A stretch of 64,000 bases of DNA from Sphaeramia orbicularis (GCF_902148855.1 NC_043957.1:56444627-56508626); one strand, 5' to 3'; positions 48,949 through 61,034 are shown, counted from the stretch's first letter. Notes: a model not told the origin generated them from the letters alone. A program made the numbers and translations.

Positions 48949-49828
48949 GCAACCCAGATAAAATGTTTAGAAAGTGAAGAATGCAAAGATGGTTAACTCA
49001 TAGTTGTAAGTATGGTTCAACATAGGAATTCATTTATTATTGTGTTATTAAAAATGTACGGTTCATATTTGGTTGTTAAAATGTATTGACATATGTAATA
49101 AGTGTCTTTATAACATAATATTTCATTTATTCTGAAGGTCCATCCTGAAAGTGTATTTTCCTATTCAGAACTAGTCTGTGAATGCATCCTCAGTTTGCTG
49201 TGACAGCGCAGTGTTCTGAACTGGTTCGATCCGGTTCTGAAAGCCAAGGGGACACACTCCAGCTCTGAAGTCCGCTGCTTGTTGTCATTTCTTTAAGTCA
49301 TCTGTGCCGTTGTTTGTTGTCTTTTACAACTCAGTGTTTTTTTTAGCTGCTAATGTGCAAGTAGAAGACTTGAATAGTTTCAGTTGAAGCTGTTGGGCCG
49401 TTGTTTACTGCTGACATTTAGCTAATATGGCGATGCTAGCTCGCTGCTTTTGTCAACTGTAGGCCGCTGTTCGCCAACACCGCGGATCCACGGACCTTAC
49501 AGAGGATCGTTACCGACCCGGTGAACGAGAGACTGGACCCAGATAGCACTGTGAGCTACCCGGGAACCCTCAGAGTACCTCTGGCAACGGGAGAAGGAGA
49601 CAAGACGGTAACGGGCACGGAGCGTGCACCTGAACTGGAGTGGAAACTGTGGACCGGAGGCACCAGGCCGCTTTCATCAGGAGACAAGGACAACAGGATC
49701 CGGACACATCTGCTGGGATTTGCACTAACTCAAGGTACCTGATTTGATTTTATTCTGCTCCAACAGTGAAGCGACCCGGAAGTTTTTGGTCACTACGTGC
49801 ACGAGCTACGACACAGGCCTGCAACGTA
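48949..49828. other. Unique stretch with possible 5' exon
   Basis: Between 49400 and 49740 the sequence is GC-richer and open (RLDPDSTVSYPGTLRVPLAT in one frame) and ends at a donor-like ACTCAAG|GTACCTG. No matching downstream exon or known domain was found. Confidence 0.25.
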
Positions 49829-52800
49829 CACTGGGAAAAAAAAAAAGTTTGCTTTTAGTTCCTTCAACTTATTTTTGTGCGTCAGGTCAACTAAATTTTG
49901 CCAAAAAGTTGAGATAACTACAAATGTTAGGGTTTCATCCTTTCATTTAAAGAGATAGTACAGTCTACTTAGAAATGTGTGATTGGCCAACTTGTACTTG
50001 ATAGTGTGATGGGTTTTGCGCATGCTCAGAACACTGCCCCTGCAGTTCCCGTTGTCAACCCGTGCCTGCATGATCGCATGCATTCATTTTCCTCGCCTCA
50101 TGTTGGACCTGCATGTACTGGACTAAGGAGTATATTTTTCTTCGTGATAGTTGAAGCGGTAGGTGGACTTCAGTTGGTTTAAAAGGTGAGTTCATACTTT
50201 TATTTTTACCATATGAGCGTTGGAAAGCATGGTTAAACCTAAAGAGGACAGCTGTCTTCCCTCTGTCTTGTGCAGTGCAAGCTTGGTAGCATAGTTGGCT
50301 AACTCAAATGGCATATTTCCTGTCAAAAGCTTTGTCATTCGTGTTTTTGGTACATTGACTCCCAGTTTAAGTTACAGATGAAAACTACTGCTCAACATTT
50401 GTTTACTGCATGTGTGCGAGAGAACCGAGTTGCATGTACTTGGCTAATGTTAGTAATGTTACTAACAATTTGCATCTTGCTAGTTTGCTGGCAAGTGAAT
50501 TCAGTCGATGCAGGCGGGAAAATGTAGACAACATTTCATTAGGGAGCACAGAAGCTCGGTGTAGTTTCTCCATAAATTGTTTGCTACTTGTTTTTATTTG
50601 TGTGGTGGCCTGGGAAAACTGTTGCATGGTGGCATTTTGATGTTTTCATTTTTTGATAGGTCTATTTTCATGAATTAGAAGTTCTCTGCTATTCATAACT
50701 GTTATGAGCATTTTAATCTACCATATGTTGAAAAGTGAGAAAAATGACTTTGAACATTTGCTGTCTCTATAATTACAGCTACATTTATGTTAACTTTCTA
50801 AAGTCATGTACGTGAAATCATCCTTATTAACTTACTCCGCTGTTCATACAATACGGCTGTTGACCTGTTATTAGTGGCATTTTGTGATACTTACAAAATA
50901 AGTGTTTCGTTGAGATATTACTGTTTTTCTCTTTCCTTCTAGGAGTCACTTTTTGGTTGATTGTGATTGTATTTAATTTTATTCTGTGTAATTTCTAATG
51001 ATAGATTAAAAGAGTGTTTTGAACATCATTCTGTGGTAAAGTTGATGTGTTTTTTTTTTTTTACTTAATTTGTATCTAATTTCACTATCGATCTTGTACA
51101 TATGTCTGGCTGCAGTCTCCAGTAAACACACTGAAGGCTGCAGCCAGAGCCTGTTGGCTCTGACTGTAGCCCATTCATGAATATCAACTTAACTAAATCT
51201 CCTTTTTTTACAGGACAGGAGAGAATTCCATTGCATGAGAAATCACATGAAATGAACATATTTTCCCCAGCTAACCAGCGCAGTATAATTAGACACTATA
51301 AACTGAAACACAGACATTATCGCAGGTCTTGTCCCTTGCCTTGCATCTACACTGACTGTGTTTGCTCTTTTAAGACACAAGTAGCTCTCAAGAATCATTT
51401 ACTTAAGCATGAAACAGTGACTGGTCGACCTCAAGATGCTGTGGCTCTTGAAAGTAGCACTGTGACATATAGACTGCATTGTGAACAATGTGAGTTTTCA
51501 GAGTCATGTACACTTAAAGATCATTTTGTTCATCTGTGAGTCCATTTGAAAAATAAGGAAACTTTGAAGTGCCCTTTTCAGCGCTGTTTTTTTAAGTCAG
51601 ATATGTATTCCACATATACAGCACATAGAAGTAGATATCATAGTGGTTGTGTGTTAAAGGAGTTGAGACCTGAGTTGATTCATGATCTTCCAGCAACACC
51701 TAGTAAAGAATGAGATGTGACAACACCAATAGACACTGATGTCTCTCAAGATGATGTCTTGGAAGATGAGGAATTAAAAGATGTTAATGGAGAGTCAATC
51801 AAACATAGACTTGTGTCCTTTTTCCTGCATGTGCAGACAATCCTGCATGTATCTAAGTCAGCTACGCAGGAAATAGTTGAATCACTCTATGACATCGGTA
51901 CTTTAGCTGGAGAGCGCACAAAGAAATCGATTGAAAATGTGTTAAGGGAGCACAGCTGTAACTCTGAAGGCCCCTTCTTGGTGTTATTAACAGAGGTCGT
52001 TCAGGAAACGAATCCACTTGGTTTTCTGTCAAGGAGTGGTCCATTTGGCACTGATCACAGAAGATCACGTTTTTTCAAAGATAATTTTCCAGTCATTGAG
52101 CCAGTAGAGTATTATTTGGGTGCAGAAAAGAAAAAAAGCTTTGTACATGTGCCCTTACTTCGTGTGATAACTGAATTGCTGAGTAGGAATGATATCTTTG
52201 ACAAAGTGTTAGTAGAAGAATCTTGTGTTAATTCACAGCCTGACCAATTTAAGTCATTTCGTGATGGCCTGTTCTTCAAAGAAAATCCACTTCTCTCCAG
52301 AGATGAGTTATCAATAGCTGTTGGTTTGTATATAGATGAATTTGTGGTGTGTAATCCGTTAGGTACCTCCAGAAAGAAACATAAAGCGTGTGCTGTTTAT
52401 TGGGTAATTGCAAATCTACCAATCAAATATCGATCTGCCCTGTCATCTATTTACCTTGCAGTTTTGTTTAAGAATGCTGATTTAAAAAAAAATTTTGGTT
52501 ATGGTATTGTTCTAGATGCTCTTTTAAAAGATATGCAAATGCTTGAAAGCTGAGGTGTTTTTATCCAGGGGGCAAACGTTAAAGGTACTGTGGCTTTTTT
52601 CTCTGCTGAGAACTTAGGAGCACATTCTCTCGCTGGTTTTCAACATGACACCGAGCGCCAAAGTCTTCTTGAATCTCTGGATTCTGAAGTAAGTGAATGG
52701 TAAACACAACAGCCATGTTTGGTATGATAAAATGTTTGGAAAAATGTACTGATTTCTGAGACCATTGCATCACGTCATCATCTGTTTAGAGTCTGTTTTT

Positions 52801-53697
52801 ACATATAGAGCTTTTCAGATTTTTTTTTCAGAATATCAAATTTTTCACCAAGCCTGACGTGCCTACCAAATTTCAACTCAGCCTTATTGTTGTTAAGTAT
52901 TTATGACCTTTCACACCCATCATGTTGCGGTGTCAATTGTAATGGACATAAAAAAAAAAAAAAAAAGTTAAAAACATGAGTCAGCAATTTTTTTTAACAA
53001 CAGAGGAGCCAGAATCAGATGGATTTTTTGTTTTTTGCCCAGCAGAAAAAATGCGGGTCTGAAGGGGCTAAGAGACTTATGAAAAAAAAAAAAAAAACTG
53101 AAAAAAATGTTATCTGTTAATGTTATGTTTTATATGTATATATATTTATATATAACTATATATGTGGCCTTAAAGCCTAAATGCCTGTTTTGATGGTGTT
53201 GTAGGAGTCCAACCAGAACAAGAGATCCACAGCACTTCTTGGACTTCCATTCACCTTAAAAGAGGAACCCTCAAAGTTCTTCAAGTTCTCAGAGGTGTGT
53301 TTGAAACTCACAGTGTTGATGTAATGTGTGACATACTTGATGTTGAGATTTATATACTTTACCTTCAAAAGGCCCCACTAGAATGTGTAGTGGTGGTCTG
53401 CAAAGTTCCATCTCTGGCTGTGTTTTGTCAGAAGAAAGAACTAAAACAAAACACATTAAGAGGGGGGGAACTGCAGAACTACACCATCAGCAAATAGGAT
53501 CTTTTTGAATGCTCGAGGTATACACATTGTATTTTCTTCAATACTTCAGACCACTGACATCGTGGAGGTACCAGCAGTGATAAAAGGAGTGAATGTTGGC
53601 CTACTGATCACCATAGAAAAAAATACAGAGATGACTGCCCAATCAAAGAACATTGTGGATGTTGCTGTAATCCTGGAGGAGCACATCGTTTTGCATT
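49829..53697 (+). pseudogene. Degenerate C2H2-finger gene of a multi-copy fish family, possibly transposon-derived
   Basis: A 5' exon-like block ends at a donor (AAAAG|GTGAGT, 50186). The main exon opens after TTTTTTTACAG at 51214 and runs to 52553 in one frame, with two in-frame stops. It shows C2H2-like fingers (CVCSFKTQVALKNHLLKH, CEQCEFSESCTLKDHFVH, CPFQRCFFKSDMYSTYTAH). A large block follows with FRDGLFFKENPLLSRDELSI, then LYIDEFVVCNPLGTSRKKHK and CAVYWVIANLP, which I recall from abundant uncharacterised fish proteins. Further pieces (STALLGLPFTLKEEPSKFFK, 53225; VDVAVILEEHIVLH, 53653) resemble the C-terminus of predicted SAMD3-like fish proteins. The copy is broken and is cut at 53697 by the 5S array. 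A CACTGGGAAAAAAAAA block at 49829 could be a transposon end. Confidence 0.55.
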
Positions 53698-54059
53698 AGT
53701 CGTGTGACCAGCAGTGGCCAACGCTGCTGCTGCTTCCAGTAACAAACAGTTTATCAACAAGAGAAAAATACCAATGAATTCATTCCTGAAAAACGAAAGT
53801 TATGAGGGCAACAGATGCCAAAACCTCCCAGTCTTTGTGAAGAGGAGGAAATTGTAACTTTTCACCTGGATTGATCTATGTAAAGAAGATTTCTCTATGG
53901 GAACATTTTTTTAGTTGACATTCTTTTAATCTCTTTTTTCTTTGGATTCATTCAGTGTGGACAAAGGAAACATATTGGAATTTGGAAAGGGCTTAACGGA
54001 AAAAGTGAAGTCTTATTGGGGTGTTGAGGGGGATTTGTCTTGATTGTTTTGGATTGGAA

Positions 54060-54894
54060 GATTTCTTTGACTTTGGCCCTGCCCGGCAACAAATGATGGC
54101 TGAAATGAGATTGGTCAAAGGCTTTCATATGAAAATACGTGTCTGGAAGCAGCACCACCAGGGGAAAACCTATGAAAGGAAGAGGACAGACCATTTGGAA
54201 TTATTACCTCCACCAGGAGGTATCGTGATCACTTTGCTTTGTTTGTTTGTTTGCGTGTTTGTTTGCTAGCAACTTTATGGGAAAACTATTACAGACATCT
54301 TTACCAAATTTGACCAACAGATAGGCCTGGGATGAACCCATGAAATTTTGGGCCAAGTAGGCCAAAGTTCAAGGTCACAGCAAGGTCACAACATCTCCAA
54401 TTTTCCTGTCTCTCATCACTGAGCAATTTTGGAAAATTCATCAAAAATTCAAACTGACTCCGATTAGCCTCCAATTTGACGCACCCGTAGGTTCTAAGAA
54501 AATCTTGTATCTGCCTCCAAATTGTCCACATCCACTGTGGAATGTGGACTCTGTGGACATTTCAGTTTAACATTGAAAATTCCATTTTCGACACATTTTT
54601 CATGATAACTCAACAAATATGGATTGGAATTGAATATAGTTTGACATACACATGACTGGTACCGAGCTTCAATTTTTTCTGTTGTGTGGAACGAGCTCGA
54701 AAGTGTTTAATCTAAAACGAAATAGTCGATCCACACATGCACAGTGTTCGGGGTGCTCGGCAGAAGTTTGCGTGCTGTGAACACTTGTTAAATGAAGTGT
54801 TCAAGGACAAAATATAATCACCATCAGTCTGTGATTCAGATATTTTTTTTGGGCCAGCGGAGAAGGCCCTGCAGGCCCTGACGGCCCACCACTG
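54060..54894 (-). mobile_element. hAT element, right part, array edge copy
   Basis: Starts inside the element at the ATTTCTTTGACTTTGGCCCT block and ends GGCCCACCACTG, followed by CTGTAAAG (54895-54902). Contains the ACCTCC repeat at 54201-54788. Confidence 0.75.
54201..54788 (+). repeat. ACCTCC repeat inside hAT, array copy 1
   Basis: TTATTACCTCCACCAGGAGG at the left and GTGCTGTGAACACTTGTT at the right. Absent from the hAT copy at 29630-30710, so it is a later insertion. Confidence 0.75.
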
Positions 54895-55038
54895 CTGTAA
54901 AGTTGCAAACCTCTGCGCTTGGTGCAGTCAGTGTGTCGGGTGTCAGAGCTTAAAGTCTTTGAGATTCCTTTGGAACCTCTTTGTCCGGCATGCGGCGTTA
55001 CTGAATCTCTAAAACGGGAGGGGAGGACTTTGTCACTC

Positions 55039-55157
55039 GCTTACGGCCATACCACCCTGAACACGCCCGATCTCGTCTGATCTCGGAAGCTAAGCAGGGT
55101 CGGGCCTGGTCAGTACTTGGATGGGAGACCGCCTGGGAATACCAGGTGCTGTAAGCT
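55039..55157 (+). rRNA. 5S ribosomal RNA, copy 1
   Basis: 119 nt starting GCTTACGGCCATACCACCCT and ending CCAGGTGCTGTAAGCT. The internal control region is intact (AGCTAAGCAGGGTCGGGCC, A box; TACTTGGATGGGAGACCGCC, C box). A T-run (TTTT) directly follows, the RNA polymerase III terminator. 5S rRNA is a structural part of the large ribosomal subunit. Likely functional. Confidence 0.95.
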
Positions 55158-55160
55158 TTT
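55157..55160 (+). terminator. RNA polymerase III terminator after 5S copy 1
   Basis: TTTT immediately after GTAAGC. The same run follows the copies at 58110 and 61179. Confidence 0.8.
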
Positions 55161-55295
55161 ATACTTTTCGGTGTGACCAGCAGAGGCCGCTGCTGCTTCC
55201 AGTAACAAACAGCCTATCAACAAGAGAAAAATACCAATGAATTCCTTCCTGAAAAACCAAAGCTATGAGGGCGACAGACGCCAAAGCCTCCCAGT

Positions 55296-55441
55296 CTTTG
55301 TGAAGAGGAGACAACTGAAACTTTTCACCTCGATTGGTCTTCGTAGAGAAGATTTCTCTTTGGGAACTCTTTGTGATGAGGCGACAATTGAAACTTTTCA
55401 CCTCGATTGGTCTTCGTAGAGAAGATTTCTCTGTGGGAACA
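55296..55441 (+). repeat. 73-bp tandem duplication in the unit spacer
   Basis: Two copies, 55296-55368 and 55369-55441, share CTTTTCACCTCGATTGGTCT and TCGTAGAGAAGATTTCTCT. Present at the same place in the next two units (near 58367 and 61437). Absent from the left-edge unit and from the 28-31 kb relative. Confidence 0.85.
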
Positions 55442-55791
55442 TTTTTCTTTTTTTTTTTTCCACTCTGAACCTCTCCTTTCTTTGGATTCGTTCAGTGTGG
55501 ACAAAGGAAACGTATTGGAGTTTGGAAAGGGCTTAACGGAAACAGTGAAGACTTATGGTGGCGGCGAGGGGGGTTTGTCTCGACTGATTTCGGCTGGAAA
55601 GGGGGGCAAACGGCTGAAGCCGCAACAGCACCGCCCTTTCCTTCTCGTGTCTTTCCTTTCCACGCATCCAGACTTTTGGTCCCTGTCTCTGGGGCACTCT
55701 CTGAGTTTTGGAGTGAATCGGCGGATCTTTTTCTCCCGTCGACGGGTGAAGCAGCGGCGCCCTGGACTGGGCACGCAAGAAAAGGGTCAAA

Positions 55792-55909
55792 GCTTACAGC
55801 ACCTGGTGGTCCCAGGCGGTCTCCTGTCCAAGTACTGACCAGGCCCGACCCTCCTTTGCTTCCGAGATCAGACGAGTTCTGGCGTGTCCAGGGTGGTATG
55901 GCCGTAAGC
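55792..55909 (-). pseudogene. 5S rRNA relic, array copy 1
   Basis: On the minus strand, 118 nt from GCTTACGGCCATACCACCCT to CCAGGTGCTGTAAGC. Differences include AAGCAAAGGAGGGTC in the A box and TTGGACAGGAGACCG in the C box. Only a TTT run follows, so termination would be weak. Opposite orientation to the intact gene. Confidence 0.85.
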
Positions 55910-56277
55910 CGGGGCGACTGTCATATTCACCCTCTTTATAGATTTAACCACACCCAAGCAGCAGGTTTTCCACTAATTTTTCCGGCATGTCAAGTCTGAG
56001 TCACTCAGCGTCAAAGTGGCAAAGGACAAGCAAAGTGATGTAAATAATCTCTAAAAGAGTGCAGGTGAACATACCAGCCTGGAAAGAATTCACCAAAAGC
56101 GTGGAACCAAGCTTGAAGTAGCCGTTTGTGCGTATATTCAGTGTCTGAAGGAAGGGGGAATGTGGCGGTTGGACGCTTACGGCCACGGTGAAAGCAAAGT
56201 TTCACCAGGTAACCCTCAGATGCGTTGTGACGCCATGGTTTTGCTCTCCTCCTGTAATGTCTTCTATCTCTGTAATG

Positions 56278-57965
56278 CAGTGGCGGACCGCGCATTTCAC
56301 TCCGAGGCCTTCAGTAGTGCTCTGTCTGAATCAATCCACCCCTCAAAAACTATTTTATGGTTCTGAAACCCATCTTATCATGCAGAAGTGCAGTATAAAA
56401 GAGCCGTAGCGTCGCAGATTGTTAACTCCTGTAGCCAGAAGAAAAGCCTTTACTGAACAAACAAAGCCGGGGTGCACAATTCTCCTTCTCCTCCAGCTAC
56501 AGCTGCGGCACACAGAAAAAAACATCAATAATAGCCTCATTAACTTGCAATATGATTTAGAAAAACAGCAACATTTTACCCACCAAAAATTTTGGATTCT
56601 TGGCACACTAAATCCATCCTCCTTTCTTTCCTCAGAAAGAGTTCAACTACTCTGTCGTACAGATTATCCGTGCGGGTACCGGGGGTACCGGTTGTAGTTA
56701 GTGGAGTGAAAGTGACGGATAAATCCTTTTCCTGGTTGTGACCGGCTTGCTAGCTTCGGAACTGCGCGACCTTTCTTAGCCGCGTCCAGCTTTCCGTGAA
56801 AAGTCCGCCTTGAAAATGGCTTTGACAATGAATCTGCAACCAAATCCATTCCCTCTCCTCCTTCAGCCATTGTGGGTTGACAAAACAGCTACGAAACCGA
56901 CGCAACTGTACTTTTGTTCATGCAGCTCGCTACAGATGCAGTTTGCTAGCATTGGCTGCTACGCTCTCTAACTATCCAATCAAAGTGTGTGAATACGCTG
57001 ACGTTACCGTACGCCTGTTAGAGGGCCCTGGTGTCGCCAACTCAAAATCTGAGTGGTTGAAGCAACAGTTTCATGGACACTTATGTTTTCCTAGAGGGCC
57101 CGCAGAACTGATTGTGAAGGCCTCCAGGCAGATTTCTTTGACTTTGGCCCTGCCCGGCAACAAATGATGGCTGAAATGTGATTGGTCAAAGGCTTTCATA
57201 TGAAAATACGTGTCTGGAAGCAGCACGACCAGGGGAAAAGCTATGAAAGGAAGAGAACAGACCATTTGGAATTATTACCTCCACCAGGAGGTATCGTGAT
57301 CACTTTGCTTTGTTTGTTTGTTTGCGTGTTTGTTTGCTAGCAACTTTACGGGAAAACTATTACAGACATCTTTACCAAATTTGACCAACAGATAGGCCTG
57401 GGATGAACCCATGAAATTTTGGGCCAAGTAGGCCAAAGTTCAAGGTCACAGCAAGGTCACAACATCTCCAATTTTCCTGTCTCTCATCATTGAGCAATTT
57501 TGGAAAATTCATCAAAAATTCAAACTGACTCCGATTAGCCTCCAATTTGACGCACCCGTAGGTTCTAAGAAAATCTTGTATCTGTCTCCAAATTGTCCAC
57601 ATCCACTGTGGAATGTGGACTCTGTGGACATTTCAGTTTAACATTGAAAATTCCATTTTTGACACATTTTTCATGATAACTCAACAAATATGGATTGGAA
57701 TTGAATATAGTTTGACATACACATGACTGGTACCGAGCTTCAACTTTTTCTGTTGTGTGGAACGAGCTCGAAAGTGTTTAATCTAAAACGAAATAGTCGA
57801 TCCACACATGCACAGTGTTCGGGGTGCTCGGCGGAAGTTTGCGTGCTCTGAACACTTGTTAAATGAAGTGTTCAAGGACAAAATATAATCACCATCAGTC
57901 TGTGATTCAGATATTTTTTTTGGGCCAGCGGAGAAGGCCCTGCAGGCCCTGACGGCCCACCACTG
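56278..57965 (-). mobile_element. hAT element in 5S spacer, unit 1 (ZMYM/TTF-type remnant)
   Basis: Terminal blocks CAGTGGCGGACCGCGCATTT and GGCCCTGACGGCCCACCACTG. 8-bp flanks CTGTAATG (56270-56277) and CTGTAAAG (57966-57973) match at 7 of 8. The minus-strand ORF 56870-56664 encodes 68 residues (LVADSLSKPFSRRTFHGKLD, GKGFIRHFHSTNYNRYP), like the N-terminus of ZMYM1-like hAT transposases. The rest of the transposase is deleted. An ACCTCC repeat is inserted at 57272-57859. Confidence 0.85.
57272..57859 (+). repeat. ACCTCC repeat inside hAT, unit 1
   Basis: Same ends and length as 54201-54788; near-identical to the copy at 60341. Confidence 0.8.
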
Positions 57966-58109
57966 CTGTAAAGTTGCAAACCTCTGCGCTTGGTGCAGTC
58001 AGTGTGTCGGGTGTCAGAGCTTAAAGTCTTTGAGATTCCTTTGGAACCTCTTTGTCCGGCATGCGGCGTTACTGAATCTCTAAAACGGGAGGGGAGGACT
58101 TTGTCACTC

Positions 58110-58228
58110 GCTTACGGCCATACCACCCTGAACACGCCCGATCTCGTCTGATCTCGGAAGCTAAGCAGGGTCGGGCCTGGTCAGTACTTGGATGGGAGAC
58201 CGCCTGGGAGTACCAGGTGCTGTAAGCT
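58110..58228 (+). rRNA. 5S ribosomal RNA, copy 2
   Basis: Identical to copy 1 except one base (A to G at 58210, position 101 of the gene, giving GGGAGTACC). Internal promoter intact; T-run terminator follows. Confidence 0.95.
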
Positions 58229-58862
58229 TTTATACTTTTCGGTGTGACCAGCAGAGGCCGCTGCTGCTTCCAGTAACAAACAGCCTATCAACAAGAGAAA
58301 AATACCAATGAATTCCTTCCTGAAAAACCAAAGCTATGAGGGCGACAGACGCCAAAGCCTCCCAGTCTTTGTGAACAGGAGACGACTGAAACTTTTCACC
58401 TCGATTGGTCTTCGTAGAGAAGATTTCTCTTTGGGAACTCTTTGTGAAGAGGCGACAATTGAAACTTTTCACCTCGATTGGTCTTCGTAGAGAAGATTTC
58501 TCTGTGGGAACATTTTTCTTTTTTTTTTTTCCACTCTGAACCTCTCCTTTCTTTGGATTCGTTCAGTGTGGACAAAGGAAACGTATTGGAGTTTGGAAAG
58601 GGCTTAACGGAAACAGTGAAGACTTATGGTGGCGGCGAGGGGGGTTTGTCTCGACTGATTTCGGCTGGAAAGGGGGGCAAACGGCTGAAGCCGCAACAGC
58701 ACCGCCCTTTCCTTCTCGTGTCTTTCCTTTCCACGCATCCAGACTTTTGGTCCCTGTCTCTGGGGCACTCTCTGAGTTTTGGAGTGAATCGGCGGATCTT
58801 TTTCTCCCGTCGATGGGTGAAGCAGCGGCGCCCTGGACTGGGCACGCAAGAAAAGGGTCAAA

Positions 58863-58980
58863 GCTTACAGCACCCGGTGGTCCCAGGCGGTCTCCTGTCC
58901 AAGTACTGACCAGGCCCGACCCTCCTTTGCTTCCGAGATCAGACGAGTTCGGGCGTGTCCAGGGTGGTATGGCCGTAAGC
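58863..58980 (-). pseudogene. 5S rRNA relic, array copy 2
   Basis: Same relic as at 55792 with few changes (CCGGGTG-type base near the 3' end of the gene). Confidence 0.85.
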
Positions 58981-59347
58981 CGGGGCGACTGTCATATTCA
59001 CCCTCTTTATAGATTTAATCACACCCAAGCAGCAGGTTTTCCACTAATTTTTCCGGCGTGTCAAGTCTGAGTCACTCAGCGTCAAAGTGGCAAAGGACAA
59101 GCAAAGTGATGTAAATAATCTCTAAAGAGTGCAGGTGAACATACCAGCCTGGAAAGAATCCACCAAAAGCGTGGAACCAAGCTGGAAGTAGCCGTTTTTG
59201 TGTATATTCAGTGTCTGAAGGAAGCGGGAATGTGGCGGTTGGACGCTTATGGCCACGGTGAAAGCAAAGTTTCACCAGGTAACCCTCAGATGCGTTGTGA
59301 CGCCATGGTTTTGCTCTCCTCCTGTAATGTCTTCTATCTCTGTAATG

Positions 59348-61034
59348 CAGTGGCGGACCGCGCATTTCACTCCGAGGCCTTCAGTAGTGCTCTGTCTGAA
59401 TCAATCCACCCCTCAAAAACTATTTTATGGTTCTGAAACCCATCTTATCATGCAGAAGTGCAGTATAAAAGAGCCGTAGCGTCGCAGATTGTTAACTCCT
59501 GTAGCCAGAAGAAATGCCTTTACTGAACAAACAAAGCCGGGGTGCACAATTCTCCTTCTCCTCCAGCTACAGCTGCGGCACACAGAAAAAAACATCAATA
59601 ATAGCCTCATTAACTTGCAATATGATTTAGGAAAACAGCAACATTTTACCCACCAAAATTTTGGATTCTTGGCACACTAAATCCATCCTCCTTTCTTTCC
59701 TCAGAAAGAGTTCAACTACTCTGTCGTACAGATTATCCGTGCAGGTACCGGGGGTACCGGTTGTAGTTAGTGGAGTGAAAGTGACGGATAAATCCTTTTC
59801 CTGGTTGTGACCGGCTTGCTAGCTTCGGAACTGCGCGACCTTTCTTAGCCGCGTCCAGCTTTCCGTGAAAAGTCCGCCTTGAAAATGGCTTTGACAATGA
59901 ATCTGCAACCAAATCCATTCCCTCTCCTCCTTCAGCCATTGTGGGTTGACAAAACAGCTACGAAACCGACGCAACTGTACTTTTGTTCATGCAGCTCGCT
60001 ACAGATGCAGTTTGCTAGCATTGGCTGCTACGCTCTCTAACTATCCAATCAAAGTGTGTGAATACGCTGACGTTACCGTACGCCTGTTAGAGGGCCCTGG
60101 TGTCGCCAACTCAAAATCTGAGTGGTTGAAGCAACAGTTTCATGGACACTTATGTTTTCCTAGAGGGCCCGCAGAACTGATTGTGAAGGCCTCCAGGCAG
60201 ATTTCTTTGACTTTGGCCCTGCCCGACAACAAATGATGGCTGAAATGTGATTGGTCAAAGGCTTTCATATGAAAATACGTGTCTGGAAGCAGCACGACCA
60301 GGGGAAAACCTATGAAAGGAAGAGGACAGACCATTTGGAATTATTACCTCCACCAGGAGGTATCGTGATCACTTTGCTTTGTTTGTTTGTTTGCGTGTTT
60401 GTTTGCTAGCAACTTTACGGGAAAACTATTACAGACATCTTTACCAAATTTGACCAACAGATAGGCCTGGGATGAACCCATGAAATTTTGGGCCAAGTAG
60501 GCCAAAGTTCAAGGTCACAGCAAGGTCACAACATCTCCAATTTTCCTGTCTCTCATCATTGAGCAATTTTGGAAAATTCATCAAAAATTCAAACTGACTC
60601 CGATTAGCCTCCAATTTGACGCACCCGTAGGTTCTAAGAAAATCTTGTATCTGTCTCCAAATTGTCCACATCCACTGTGGAATGTGGACTCTGTGGACAT
60701 TTCAGTTTAACATTGAAAATTCCATTTTCGACACATTTTTCATGATAACTCAACAAATATGGATTGGAATTGAATATAGTTTGACATACACATGACTGGT
60801 ACCGAGCTTCAACTTTTTCTGTTGTGTGGAACGAGCTCGGAAGTGTTTAATCTAAAACGAAATAGTCGATCCACACATGCACAGTGTTCGGGGTGCTCGG
60901 CGGAAGTTTGCGTGCTGTGAACACTTGTTAAATGAAGTGTTCAAGGACAAAATATAATCACCATCAGTCTGTGATTCAGATATTTTTTTTGGGCCAGCGG
61001 AGAAGGCCCTGCAGGCCCTGACGGCCCACCACTG
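59348..61034 (-). mobile_element. hAT element in 5S spacer, unit 2
   Basis: CAGTGGCGGACC to CCACCACTG with CTGTAATG before it and CTGTAAAG after it. The transposase N-terminal remnant ORF is at 59939-59733. Confidence 0.85.
60341..60928 (+). repeat. ACCTCC repeat inside hAT, unit 2
   Basis: TTATTACCTCCACCAGGAGG to TGAACACTTGTT, as in the other units. Confidence 0.8.

Noticed and set aside
49521-49742. Open frame near 49.6 kb as a gene
   Set aside because: It has a donor-like end but no partner exon or known domain, so it is only noted as a weak exon candidate.
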